From Rhyzopertha dominica (taxonomy: Eukaryota > Arthropoda > Insecta > Coleoptera > Bostrichidae), in NCBI GenBank assembly GCA_025024175.1, contig QCXZ01000001.1, positions 10,292,001 through 10,356,000 on the forward strand: DNA of 64,000 bases, given 5' to 3'. Positions 49,250-60,649 of the stretch are shown piece by piece. The notes beneath the pieces were generated by a model. That model was given only the letters and a program-made list of their open reading frames with translations. It was not told where the DNA came from and made no database searches. A program made the position numbers and the translations under genes. The stretch's first letter is position 1. Each line of letters starts with the position of its first letter.

Positions 49250-50420
49250 CAGCTTTTGATAAAAATTAATGTGTTCTGATAAAATTTACCTACGCATTTT
49301 CAAAAGACCTTTAGAATGAGATATTGACTCATCTTCTCTATTCAAAGATTAGGGATGAGCTGTGCCAACGGTAGAGCGGCGTAACCTTCAAACCCTAGAA
49401 TTCTGAAGATTATATTTACCTATCGATGTATCAAAACGTTAAAGCAACGAACACATAAAAAAATACTGAAAAACGTATTATTTGTCCTTTATTCTCAGTA
49501 TCGCCAATTTAACATTTTTATGGACCTGCAGTCCGACAAAAAAAAGACACTGCATACCCCAAGCTCAGTGGGGAATGTCCACAGCCTTCTCCTGCATGCC
49601 AAATGCCAAGGCCATCTGGATTCACGCGGATATAAAGCACGACAGAAACCGAAAACACGTGAACCAGACGAGGAACGACTCTCCTGCGCGTCGAATCGAA
49701 AAGAGAGGGAGATACGGGAAAGTCGGCCGTTCACTTTATTATTATTATTAAACTGGATCTACGAACGTCCTTGCTGCGATGCTTTCAGCCCGCAAGCACG
49801 CGCTTCTGTCTCTCTCGATCCTGAAAGTTAACGGTGGACGTTGTTTTTCAGAAGCGGCTGCGTTATTTTTGATGTCTCCGAGATGCTAATGGTTTTTTTG
49901 CTGGCGCCAGGTGATCGCGCCATAAGAAAAGTAAAATTGTGGTTTCGTGGATGAAACAGCTGGTCGAGGAATGTTGCTTAAGTTTTTTTGAGGTTCCATC
50001 CATTTCGTTGGTCTTCGCCCCTTGAACTTCCTGAAGGAATGTAAAAGGCATAATAGGAAGAAAAATGTCATCAATTATTTATTTCCCGTTCTGTTAACGG
50101 AATCTCCCAAAAGTCATGGAGTACTTGGTCTCCGACACGTCAAATGTCAGCTACTCTGCTGGTGTCAAAATTATCATCTTTGGAACGCCTGTCATTTCAT
50201 TAACATCTTCTTTACATACCCATAATACCATGTGTATTTCCTATCTGGCTAGCTCACATACAGCTTTGGTTACCATATTATCTTGTGGATGTTCATAGCA
50301 TTTTCATTTTTACATGTTCAGTTACGTAATAAAGTTCAGTAGCTCAGAGCGCTGTCTTTGTAAAAAAAATCCTTCATTATGGTTCACACAAACACATAAA
50401 ATAGGTTGGAAAAAAAAACT
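49250..50420. other. Intron 2 segment with a strong GC-rich island
   Basis: Bases 49540-49930 are markedly GC- and CpG-rich. They contain a TATAAA (about 49631) just after CACGCGGA, then CACGTG (about 49659, an E-box core), and a short TTATTATTATTA microsatellite at 49737. Open frames occur on both strands simply because stops are rare in GC-rich DNA, and no domain is recognisable. This could be an intronic enhancer or an alternative promoter of the chitin synthase gene. Confidence 0.4.
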
Positions 50421-50429
50421 GAAAACAAC

Positions 50430-50900
50430 CATAGGAAGTCGGTACAGGAACAAATTAGAACAAGTACAGGGTATTAGAGATCATAAAACTGGCAGAATAC
50501 TTACTTAATGAGAGGGATTACAGCAGAACATGGCAGAGTGTTATGTCTGTTTTAACACTTCTTAGGCAAACTTAGGTCAAGCTGATAAGCAAGCTGCAAT
50601 CGACAGAAATGATACACCTAGGATATATGAAACGGGTAACTAAAACAAACAGAATCCGAGAAAAACTGGAAAAAGTGTCGATGAAACAAACTCCAGAAGG
50701 AAATAAACTAAGACCTAGTGAGAATTAATGAAGAAAGCTCAGCAAAATGAGTTTGGGACGGAGAAGCACATGGAAGAAGACAAGCAAACCACAAAAGAGC
50801 ATGGAACATTACTATGGCTGAAAAGACATCTCAGCTGGAATAAAGAAAGACCGCAAAGAAAAGAATTAATAGGAAAAAGAGCGTGCTTAAAAAAGTGCTT
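50430..50900 (+). pseudogene. Possible LINE C-terminal fragment
   Basis: Short frames in 50640-50850 read EGNKLR, then VWDGEAHGRRQANHKRAW and a frame with HMEEDKQTTKEHGT. These look like the basic GR-rich tail after the ENKLxWFGH block in non-LTR retrotransposons, but the WFGH motif itself is gone. The A- and G-rich composition matches the fragment at 31.5-31.97 kb. Confidence 0.35.
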
Positions 50901-50909
50901 TTACAAATC

Positions 50910-52650
50910 CATCCAAGCTTTTTGACGCTTGAGTACAATAGGAAGAAACAGCTTAAAGTGTTCTATCCTGGACACATCCACCCTCACCAGAACAGCAATT
51001 CTGTCTTTGGGACGGTTACCACCGTAGCACCTCTGAAGTACTTACCTACCATCTGCATTAAAAATGTGTTTTTGCCTAAGAAGCGATAAACACGTTTAAC
51101 GTTAAACCTATTTTCGCAGTTTCTTGATCAATTTAACAAAAATTCGCCTTGTGCAATTTCAGCTTACACAAGTTTGACAAAATAAACTTTACATCTATGA
51201 TGGGTTCTATAAATGATCCATGCAACGCGGACGGCGTTGATTTCTGAATTCTTTGCGCCGCCTTTTTGTAACTGCTGCCAAACTACAATATGCACGGCGA
51301 TAGTAGTTGAAGTTTGCAGATAAATGTCACACCATCGCTCCAAAATGTGAGATTTTGCAACCTTAAAGTTAATTATCCCACAAAACACTACAGAATATGT
51401 TGAAAATACACACTCCCAGGCGTTTTCTCATATTAAGACATATCAAATAATTCGAAAATCGACAGATGACAAATACGTCACTTTCCTGGGAGGCGGGAAA
51501 TTGATTTAATCGATAATTTCCATAAGCGCGCTGGATGCATGAATCATTTATGGAAACCCTGTAGCATGATCTTAGAGCTAATTTGTCCTCACTGTTCAAA
51601 CTGGACACCAGAGTATTAAACACAAGCGGAAGTCGATGAGTTATGTTGGATGAAGATCTTTTTATTTGCCACTGAGGAACGCCTACATACAGTCTGAAAC
51701 GTATGCATTTTAAGAATAAAATAGTTTTCCTCAAGCTGGAATTGTATTACTGCATTGCTTTAAATATTAAATACTATTTTTTATTGTTATTTGACTATTT
51801 CTTCGGCACTTATTTCTCCTTTGTTGCACCACTCCGTACATTCATTCCCAAGTCCTGTTCTAGATCGTCCTCATAGTCAACCAGTCGTAACGGATTCCGC
51901 TCTTGAACTTGTCAAACACCGGATCTGACTTGGCTAAACTCATCGGCACTGATTCACCTAGGCGACGTAATGGACTTTTTGTGTGGATAAAAAAGAACGT
52001 CTTCGAGAGCGAAAGTGTAGCAGACGCGAAGGTCGTCACAACAATGTGTACCGCCTAGTAAATGCCTAATCATCTGCTTTGTAAAGCTCATGACGACAGC
52101 GCTTTAATTAATTTATGGCTTTATGACCGATCTGGGCTTGAGAAACCTCTGATTGTTGCAGTATGTTGCAAGGGGATTGCGTGAATAATGGTCTGGCCTG
52201 CGATAGAAGCGATGTGTGTTATTGTGGAAAAGGTGTAAAACAGTTTCCTAACAGTTCGGAGTAAACTCTCATTCCCTAAGCACAGATATAGAATGAGATT
52301 TGTTTTAAAGATGTTTTAATGGAACCTAGTATATTATTTGTTTTCTACATTTCGTGCCTGTTAACTTTAATAATGAATAGTAGTTTTTTGTAAGTTATTA
52401 AATAATAATAACAAACACTTGTTTATGAACTTACTTCCAAACTTTTATTTTTGGAGAAGCCAAATACCAGCATTTCAACAGCCAAGCGGCCTTCTTTGAT
52501 GGCTCAACAAGTATGACTAAATTAAAACGCTAAGACATATCTTTCTTGAACTTTGGACATTGGCGGTTTATTAATAAATAGTAATCTTAAATACAAGTTA
52601 AAGTTAAAAAATCTGTTGATATCAATAAGCTTATCATTTTCTTGAACAAA
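50910..52650. other. Intron 2 segment with GC-richer blocks
   Basis: Bases 51180-51700 and 51830-52230 are GC-richer unique sequence without a recognised domain. The longest frame (51369-51734, minus) matches nothing I know. Both blocks are candidates for conserved intronic regulatory DNA. Confidence 0.35.
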
Positions 52651-52658
52651 ATTAACTA

Positions 52659-54250
52659 CTAGTGTTTATGATACATAACAAAGCAATTTCTTTCTTTTTT
52701 ATACATAAATGTACTTTATATTTATCACAAAAAAAAATAGTTTTTTATTGCACTTTGCGTTTATGCATCGTTTTCCTTCTTTGGTTCCGTCAAGATGTGG
52801 TAAATAGTCGATGGAATCGTATTGGACTTCATTCTTTCTTGGAACTTTAGATCGGGGTACTTTAGAGGTTCGGCTTCTTGGTCTACCTCTTTACTCCAAC
52901 TAAAGGCCGCCTAACATAGGCGAAAATCCAGGAGATCCATCTATATTCGAACCATCTATTGCCAATAGCCAAATCTACTCCATAAAAGATTAAACGGTGT
53001 CCATTTTTTTGAACGAATATAAATGCTATATAATCCGATCATTTAATCGAGCAAATCAACGCAATCCATTGAGTGATATAATTTTATAACTTCAGACCTT
53101 TTAACATCCACGGATTTTTTCTCAGATTTATCCCACCTTTTAACCACATGTTCCTCTCCAGCACCCACAAAATTCCATGCAAGGACTACTGTACGATTAT
53201 CGATCATTTTACCAAGACAGCGTCTTCAGTTTGACTTGTCAGTTCATCATGAGAGCCTTTACCGTTTCTTTTCATCTTTTTTGTCATCCGATAGAAGAGA
53301 CTTGTTAAATCTGTTCACTCTTAATGTCCCACCAACACTTTTTTATGGTTCAGAACTTGCAATAGTTAGAAGGACGAAAAATAATTGTAGAAAGTACAGC
53401 TTGCGCGTTGTGGAAGATATAAGTTATGCGCCAAGAGCAAGAGCTTTGTAGTCTAGGTCTAATCCAGTTACAAAATAGCAAGCCATTCCAGATCTTCCAC
53501 ACAAAGCAAATATTTTTACACCCCAAGAAGTTTATTTACCTTTCACATATTGCTTTATTGAGAAGTTTCCCCTAAATGGAACGATTTGTTCGTCGATGCA
53601 TAAATTTTCTTCCAAACCTAATTCTGTACAACGGTTTCTAACGGCATGGTAAAGAGGTCGTACCTTGTACAGTTTGTCATGGCAATTATCTAGAATCTCT
53701 AAATTGTTGACACAATGTAAATTTCTTCGCAGTTGAAAAGGCCTTATCCCTAAATAATTCAACTGTTGAAAATTTTAGACAACCGATCGCAATGTGCAAT
53801 TCAAACAGGCTTTTTGGTTCTGCTGCGTTTGTTGGTCTGGAATGAACGTTTTTTTTTGTGGGCATAAATGTTAGTGAAGTTTGCCATTTTTCAAACTCTT
53901 CATCATTTATATATTTGTCAAAATATTCTAATGAGCTTAGTACGCGAAGCTCATCATTTCTTAGGTCTAAATCATTCCAGACTATCTCAAGATTTTGTAA
54001 CTCACGGTACACGTTTTTAGTTATAATATCCTGGTACTTTGGTTCATTTACTGGTCCTATATACATATAAAGACATCATCCCAATGAGACTCACGAATTT
54101 AAAAAATCTTGACCCAAATTTGTTGGCTCCTTCACGAACCACATTTGGTGTGAAAACTGGGAAATCATTCTCCTCGCTCCCTTGATCATCGTCGCTCAAG
54201 TCTAAATCAGAACAGTTTTAGGGCAAATCCAATATTTTGGCATTTGCATT
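52659..54250 (-). pseudogene. piggyBac-family transposase pseudogene, nearly full length
   Basis: On the minus strand the order is fully piggyBac-like. FPVFTPNV, in an acidic N-terminal context (about 54150), is followed by MYIGPVNEPKYQDII and LFELHIAIGCLKF (53700-54066). NNLEILDNCHDKLYKVRPLY and LCIDEQIVPFRGNFSIKQYV carry the first catalytic D (about 53590). KIFALCGRSGMACYF follows. NRTVVLAWNF and KRWDKSEKKSVDVKRSEV lead to DCVDLLD (third D, about 53060), then YIRSKKW. The cysteine-rich C-terminal domain survives (GKRCINAKCNK, FFCDKYKVHLCIKKERNCF), ending at TAG 52659-52661. About six frameshifts or stops inactivate it. TTAA-flanked termini were not identified with confidence. Confidence 0.9.
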
Positions 54251-54259
54251 ATTTCAGTC

Positions 54260-55550
54260 ACAACTGTTGTGACCAATTGTTTTAGCTTCATAAATAATTT
54301 GGGGACAATATGTTCCCTTTTGACTTTTATTTGTTAAGATTAGACAATAACATCTAAATTTAGTCATACAAGCGTCTCGATGAGACAAGATTTGTTAGGG
54401 GAAAAGCGTTGGTTCAAATTGTTGTAGTACTCAGATTTGACACGATACAACGACACAATGATAGCGCATGACAAGAATCATGTACATTATTGTGCTCTAT
54501 TCGTCTAAATGTCGTAGAACACTTTTCTGACACAATAAAAAAAATCAAAAATTTCGTGCATAATTATACTCATGGGGTCTGAAGGGCTTTAACCCCTTCA
54601 GTCAAAACAGAAAGACACTTCAGTGAAAATGCTAATTATGCTTTTCTGTAACAGCTGGAATAAACATCTATAAGTTCTGCAGAACAAAGCCCATTAAACA
54701 AACTAACCCCATAAAAGGTTCGAAAAACCATGCTAATCTACCAAGCCCAATTTACTCCGATGTTCACAAATCTCGAGTCATTTGCTTCTTCTATTAAACC
54801 ACGGGTGTGTCGATAAAAATCTCATAAATTATTCATCGGCCATCCAATAATCCACACCAAAACACATAAATTCCCAAAAATGGGTGTAGCCTGTTTAATA
54901 ACCAAAATAAAGCTATCCCGGTCGCGATTACAGTGTTAAAAATAAAAATGACCACTCATAATCCGATTACAAATCGACCACCGTGCCTCAATATTCAAAG
55001 CACGTACGGAGTCCGCATTTTTTGGCCGTCGTACAAGAAGAAATGCACGAAAATTCGTCGGAGGGTAATAACCGTCCTTGCAGTCGAGGACTCGTGTTGT
55101 GAGGGTGTTGCACCCAGGGACACCGATGTGAAGGTCATCTCGCCTAGAGCTCCTCCAAAGGTCAGTGCTCACTAGCCGGATTCGCCGATCGCCCATGATC
55201 ACGCCCTCGCCATCGTCGATTGTTTGAAGAAGCAACGTGACGAACGGCAGGTGTAGAACTGAATATTACACAAGAATTGAAATGCAACGTTGACTGAAGA
55301 CAGTAATCATTTCGAGAATCTGGAATGGAAATTAGACACTCATTCTTTCTACTGAAAACTATGCCAGTTATACATGTCAAAATTAGCCGAGATCTGATCA
55401 TATAATATCCCACTAGGTGAGAAAAAAGTGACTAATGTGTTGTCTTTTGATAAGGGCATTCCATATTTTACTATCTTGAGCCATCTTGATTGTTTCAGCC
55501 ATGTCTTGAACCTCCTTATTTAGATTAGGAACTGCCTCGATCTATGTATG
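54260..55550. other. Intron 2 segment with a CpG-rich island
   Basis: Bases 54900-55240 form a strong CpG-rich unique island. It contains two direct AGGTCA half-sites (55132-55137 and 55159-55164, each preceded by A-rich bases). Such half-sites are bound by nuclear receptors, including Ftz-F1-type monomers. Frames on both strands are open but unrecognised. An AT-rich piece with TTTAACCCC and a small inverted repeat (54572-54606) follows the piggyBac pseudogene. Confidence 0.4.
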
Positions 55551-55554
55551 GAAA

Positions 55555-56710
55555 TTGAAAATATGGCAGCATACAAGATGGTAGTACATCCGGTTATACC
55601 GGAAGTAGGTATCAATTTAGTTATTTTAGATGGAACACCATGTATATTATTACATTTTCCGATTCTATCCAATATTCTACGAGGGTCGTGTCAAAATATC
55701 TGTACACAAAAACACAGCTCGCAAGTGAAACGTATATTTTTTTAAATTGCAATCCAAAACACGTTGCCATGGCTTCGGCAATAGTGTAATGTCGTTAAAC
55801 ATGTAATTTTTGTCAAGATATTCCAGCAGTTGGAATGCAAGCTGTTGCACGGCTTTTATCTTTCCAATTGAATAAATTGCACTTTTCCTTTCTCTTTCTT
55901 CCTTTCTTTCTTTCTCCTTTCCACTGAAGGAACAGAACAAAATCTGGAGGACTGATGTCAGGGATGCACGGGGCATGTGGGAGAATTTCAAAGCAGTTCT
56001 TCTCGCAAACTTCTTTGACTGGCACTGCTTTATGCGATCAAGTGTTATTATGCAAGAAGATTACCCCGCTGTCTTTCATATCTCGACTTCACTTTTGGAA
56101 TCATACTTTTAAATTTTCTGCAAAGAATACAAATACACTTGTCTTTTGGCATTTGTCTATTGCTTCTTTGTCTTTGCGGTTGCATTATTGTAGCCACAAT
56201 AGCACACAGGACTGCTGGTAAGCTTATTGCGCTTATTGTTACGCACCGTGAATTTCGGCAACCGTTTTTTGGCGCAGTGTTTGAATTTTGATATATGCAC
56301 ATTAATCCGCTATAGTGACGCTTTCCAGTGCATCAAACTACCCAAAAAGGAGAATTTGTTACTCATAAATAAATTGAGTGAACTACCCGTACTCTATAAA
56401 TAGCTAAGTGATGTCCCAATGATACACTTTTTATAATTTGACAGCACTTGTTTTTTCACCATCGCCAGTTCAGCGCCAGCTTGATATGTGCAGTAATTAT
56501 GACGCGATCCTCGTATGTTATATATTATACCTAAGTCTAAGCGTTTTTGGCATAATTTACTCTTTTATATCAAAAATGATGTCTGCAGGTTTAAATATAA
56601 CTATCAGGTTCTTCTATAAAGAGCAGTTCATTATTTAATTTTGGTAGGATTTCTTATTGGAAAAGGCCTACTTTCATACATTTTTTATATTTTGATAACT
56701 ATGAATGCAG
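55555..56710 (+). repeat. Dispersed repeat split by mariner copy D
   Basis: The left part (55555-55679, with GTAGTACATCCGGTTATACC, GGAAGTAGG and CAATATTCTA) and the right part (56514-56710, with TATACCTAAGTCTAAGCG, TTCATTATTTAATTTTGG and AAAAGGC) together align with the continuous repeat at 39076-39360. The mariner occupies the position of the TA dinucleotide at 39208-39209. Confidence 0.7.
55680..56513 (-). mobile_element. Internally deleted mariner, copy D, with both ends
   Basis: The left end is CGAGGGTCGTGTCAAAATAT from 55680. The right end finishes GACGCGATCCTCG at 56513, and TA flanks both (55678-55679 and 56514-56515). At 834 bp it is longer than copy A because it retains the segment around CAGAACAAAATCTGGAGGAC, and it has an expanded CTTT/CCTTT microsatellite at 55880-55922. 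Minus-strand remnants include VKEVCEKNCFEILPHAPCIP and DISPPDF, the mariner catalytic SPD block. It is non-coding as a whole and lies inside chitin synthase intron 2. Confidence 0.85.
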
Positions 56711-56934
56711 GGTCTTCAAAAATAAGATTAAAAATAATGTTGAGGAATCAATTTTAAGTAAGTCTGTGTGACATTGTCTATTCCAAAAGTTTGTATTTAA
56801 GAAATATTGTTATCCGAATATCTCTATATGGCGATTTTGCTACGGATTTTACGTTCAGTTACTATTATTTGGCTATGGTGGCGTTGTCAACAATCAAACG
56901 CTAAAAAGATGTATAAAGGTGTCTCTTATCATTT

Positions 56935-57165
56935 TAAAAAACTGCTGCAAATTAAATCAATACTTCCACATCCAATTGTCAAAATGACATTTACGTTTTT
57001 ATTTCTTTACTATACGATTAGTGACCAGGTTTTGAGCATTTTTTCTTTCTACACGTTTTTTTCAAGACACAGTCCTCGTGATATTAGCAAAAATATGCCA
57101 AAATAACTCGAAAATTATTAACTTAACAAAAATATTACAAGAGTGCTTTCTGATCAGAAATTTGA
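56935..57165 (+). repeat. Dispersed repeat, copy also at 26565-26800
   Basis: It shares CTTCCACATCCAATTGTCAA, TTTTATTTCTT.ACTATACGA, GTCCTCGTGATATTAGCA and GAGTGCTTTC.GATCAGAAA with the first copy, in the same orientation. It follows the split repeat at 55555-56710 after a gap of about 220 bp. Confidence 0.75.
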
Positions 57166-57179
57166 TGGGACACAGCACT

Positions 57180-57600
57180 GGCGAACAAGTAGATTTTGAA
57201 AGAGACATAATATACACACACAGAGGTCACGAAAAGAAATCAATGTATTCATCAAAGCTGCAGAAAGCATTGTCAATCGATAATTGTTTTCGTTTTAATT
57301 AAAAAGTTTCGGTACTTAGTATTCTTAATTTCTCAGGAAGAACATTAAAAAACTTTATACCATAATAATTAGATGCTGTTGTAGTCCTAGCGAGACGTTA
57401 GTTAGGTTAATGAAGATGGTTGCTTTCCTGGTATCATAAGCATGGTAATCCATAGTAATAATCCACATGAAACAATACTATGTATTAAACCAAGATGGTC
57501 CATGGTATCTCTCGAAACATGTTTACTGAAGTTCCGCAAAATAAAGATATTTTCTAAATTTCTAAATTGATTCCTCACTCGCTCTTCCATAAATCTTTAA
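57180..57600. other. AT-rich intron 2 sequence, nothing recognised
   Basis: The only sizeable frame (57402-57590, minus) has no motif that I can place. Confidence 0.4.
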
Positions 57601-57609
57601 TTGTACCAT

Positions 57610-58080
57610 AAATTAAAAAAAATCGAGCACTTAAAGATCAAGAGAGCGGGGTGGGCAAAGGTAAGGACCATTTTTGGCTATCCATTGGTCATTAAAAGTG
57701 GTTTGTAAAAGATTAGCCATCATGTGAAGGTGCCCCATCATGCTGGTAGCAAATTGTCTAAATAGTCTCTTAAAAATGTTCAAATAGCCTTCACCTACAA
57801 AGTTTATAAACGTATTTTATATCTAGATTGATTCAAAAATGTTTTGAATACCATTCAAATTCACTTGATAGAAATGTAATGCCACAACGCTATCATCTAT
57901 TATTGCACAATAAACATTAAAGTACCAGGATTCTTAAAAAGTTAAAAAAATTTTTAGTCATTTCAATAATTGGAATTGCGTCGATTAAATTTAACTTCCT
58001 CTGTCCAAGTGATATTATTTTCTCTTCAGATTTTGTTATTCTAGTTTGCCTTTCAAATAATGTGCTGTATTAAATAGGAT
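57610..58080 (-). pseudogene. Mariner-type transposase fragment
   Basis: Read leftwards from about 58080, the frame gives WTEEVKFNRR (a decayed first-aspartate block), then VNLNG. CYQHDGAPSH (about 57745) contains the second catalytic D. FNDQWIAKNGPYLCP and a damaged RSLDL..LDFF third block follow at about 57620. The organisation equals that of the transposase in the 19.8-21.1 kb element, but no terminal repeats are evident. It is heavily frameshifted. Confidence 0.65.
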
Positions 58081-58089
58081 TCTCCTTGT

Positions 58090-59200
58090 ATTAGCACATC
58101 CAAGATATATCATTGTGTTAACCGATTAAATTAGTATTCAAATCATTTTCGTTATTTAGTCTCTTTTTGGTATTTATCGAAGAAATTAAACAACAGTTGT
58201 TATAAACCTTTGGGGTAAAAGTAGATAGGGAGACAAACAATAACTCAGTATATAAACAAACACATTATCAGATTTAATGAAACAGATAAGTAACCGGTTA
58301 AAGAACTCAAATAGTTCTAAGAAAGTTTTTGCATACCGCAACTCCGCTACGTTTACCAGTTTTCCGATTACCATTCCGCTTCAATATTTGCGAAATCTAG
58401 CGGTATGTGATAACGCTATAGAATTCTAATGATTAGAAAGTGAACAGACCTACCGTACCAGTTCTATTTGTTCAGCGATCAACGCACTAGATAAACTGAT
58501 ACTGGTTTGTAGCTGTCGACATGCGAGGAAAAAATAAATATTTAATGCAAAGTTGGCGATTGTTTGGTTTACAGAAACTGGTTTGTTAGAAATGCTACTT
58601 TTTCTTGCATTCTCTAGGTTATATAAACTACCGTGGTAGGAATGATACATAAAATGTAAAAAATATCAGCATTTCACTTTCATTTTGGATAAATAACAAA
58701 TTTACAGGCATAGTTAAAAAAACAAAGTCCAATTCCACTAATTTAATCCGAATAATGTATCTAACAGAGCGTTTTCGGTCTCAGAAAGACCATCATCAGT
58801 ATAAAGTATAAGGAGATTTAAAAAACAAAATTATAACAAAGAATGAAACTTATAAAGTGCTGTCAGACTGAAGGCTTTAAAATTTTAACTTAACTTAATG
58901 TTTTCTGTTCGTTCGGTCTTCATCATCTATTTCCGAATTTACACGATATAATTTTTATTTAGTAAACTTTTTATTAATTTTTGTGAATGTAATTATTATA
59001 CAAAATTAAACTTTGAAAAGTAACAAATATTTCTACTTACGACCATAGAGCTATTATTTTTAAGTTTCAACACAACAACCCTTTAAAAAAATATATCTAT
59101 ATACACCTCAAGATAGAAACTGCTGCACCCGAAAAGTTGACACGGGAACTAATGCAGGAATTTCCTGTCTTAATGTTAGCAAGGAAAATAGATTTTGCAC
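58090..59200. other. AT-rich intron 2 sequence
   Basis: Around 58760-58800 the motif CGTTTTCGGTCTCAGAAAGACCATCATCAG recalls the ends of a widespread class of insect non-autonomous repeats. A related CGTTCGGTCTTCATCATCT occurs at 58910. The element cannot be bounded and nothing coding was recognised. Confidence 0.3.
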
Positions 59201-59214
59201 TAGACAAGTCCATA

Positions 59215-59300
59215 GCAGATTAACTGAAATAATTAAAAAATCGACCTAATTGGTGGAATGAAAAAACTGATGGATACAGAAAGCAATATAATAAACAATA
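59215..59300 (+). pseudogene. Possible LINE fragment (pre-RT linker)
   Basis: The frame reads RPNWWNEKTDGYRKQYNKQ. PWWNExLxxLRKxxxxAR is the recognisable start of the linker between the endonuclease and the reverse transcriptase in jockey/I-type LINEs. The match is short and the neighbouring frames are broken, so the call is tentative. Confidence 0.35.
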
Positions 59301-59309
59301 AGTACCGTT

Positions 59310-60155
59310 TTTATAAAAACGAACACCCTCGGCACCACTTGTAGGGGGGCCAATTTTCAGCTTAAGTAATTTAATAACTAAATTAAAATGTAGTAATCAA
59401 ATAAATTCAAAGTGTTAGTCCTAAAAAAAATCTACCATTAAATAGTAATATTTATAGGAAAATCTACAAATGACCCTATTATTTAAGTAGACACCTTGGC
59501 CAACACTATTTATGTCAACCAATTCTTAGTTTTTCAGGTTATTGTGGGTGAAATTAAAAAAATACAGGCTAACTCAGGAAAGGTTGGGACATCGTTTGTT
59601 TGTAGTGGCAAAGTGTATATATATTATACAAATAGTTTATGCGCCGGTGTTGGTTCCTATTCTCCGTATTAAACTAATATCAAAATCCCGTCATTTAAAT
59701 CTGAACCGTCTGCCTTATTTACTTAGCTAATATCGGCTTTAGTAAAGATAATTGTAATGGATACTAGCCGTACGACTTTGGGTTTTTATTGAATTGAAGT
59801 GAGTTGAACGATCGTACCTGTATTAAATCTATTCTATATCTCTGCATTCGTGATATAATGGAAAAGAGTAGGTACTTATTGTATAAATTATATTAGCTGA
59901 TATTAGATTAGTAAACTAGTCATAGTGTTGAGACACAAAACTCCAGAAATTTAATGACACTGTATATCTGTTGAGTATCAAAATTACTTGTTTCTGTTAC
60001 TAATGCAGTTGAGTAGTCAAATAACAAAAGTATAACCATCAGAACATTATAATTATACTATATGTGGAAGCCGATTCAACATTTATTGTCCGACGATGAA
60101 ACATAGCGAAAAGAATGACTTTTTTCTTTTCTAAGAAAAATGTTTAATAACTTGT
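59310..60155. other. AT-rich intron 2 sequence, nothing recognised
   Basis: The frame at 59542-59730 is not recognised. No repeats shared with the rest of the window were noticed. Confidence 0.4.
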
Positions 60156-60159
60156 TTCC

Positions 60160-60640
60160 AAGTCCATAACTGGACATGGCAACTTTATAAGCCATCTCCA
60201 TAGGCTTGGAAAACCAGAAAGTGTGTGGATGTTGCGTTTAAAAGACAGAGAGAAACTACTGGAGTACTGAGTCTCTCCTACGATTCTATTTAAAGCTATT
60301 CCTTCTTTACCCATTGAACCATTTTTCGCTTCTCTACCTTCTGCTAATATGCGTCAGTAATAGTTAATACCGTAAATCTGTATCTGCACTGTAATAATGT
60401 AAGCACTTACTAATGTCTTCCAACTTACTGAAGTGGCTCCCTATTTGGTGACAATCTTAGCAAGATCAAAGAGTTGCAAAAAGTAACGAAAAAATTGGAA
60501 GTCGAAGTAAGAAAAATATGTTTAAAAATAAGTACAGATAAGACAAAGTACATACAAACAAACAAACACAGGAGACCAACAAGGAACATTGCAAATGGAA
60601 TTAGAGGAGGATAGAGTTATGAGTTAATAAGATACTAGAT
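60160..60640 (+). pseudogene. Two LINE scraps next to chitin synthase exon 3
   Basis: At 60168-60240 the frame reads TGHGNFISHLHRLGKPESVW, the zinc-knuckle-adjacent C-terminal block (TGHG.F..YL.RF) of I/R1/jockey-type LINEs. At 60445-60595 another frame reads LGDNLSKIKELQKVTKKLEV and KISTDKTKYIQTNKH. This resembles the segment after the YADD box in another LINE clade (xLxxxxKxxGLxINxxKTxxM). Their order is reversed relative to a normal element, so they come from two insertions. Both are short and broken. Confidence 0.5.
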
Positions 60641-60649
60641 ACTCTAGCA

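Noticed and set aside
51369..51734. 121-residue minus-strand frame as a gene
   Set aside because: It has no recognisable domain, signal or splice structure, and lies inside chitin synthase intron 2.
54572..54606. TTTAACCCC with an adjacent inverted CTGAAGGG as the piggyBac right end
   Set aside because: A TTAA and a C-run are suggestive, but no matching terminal sequence was found left of 52659, so the ends cannot be assigned.
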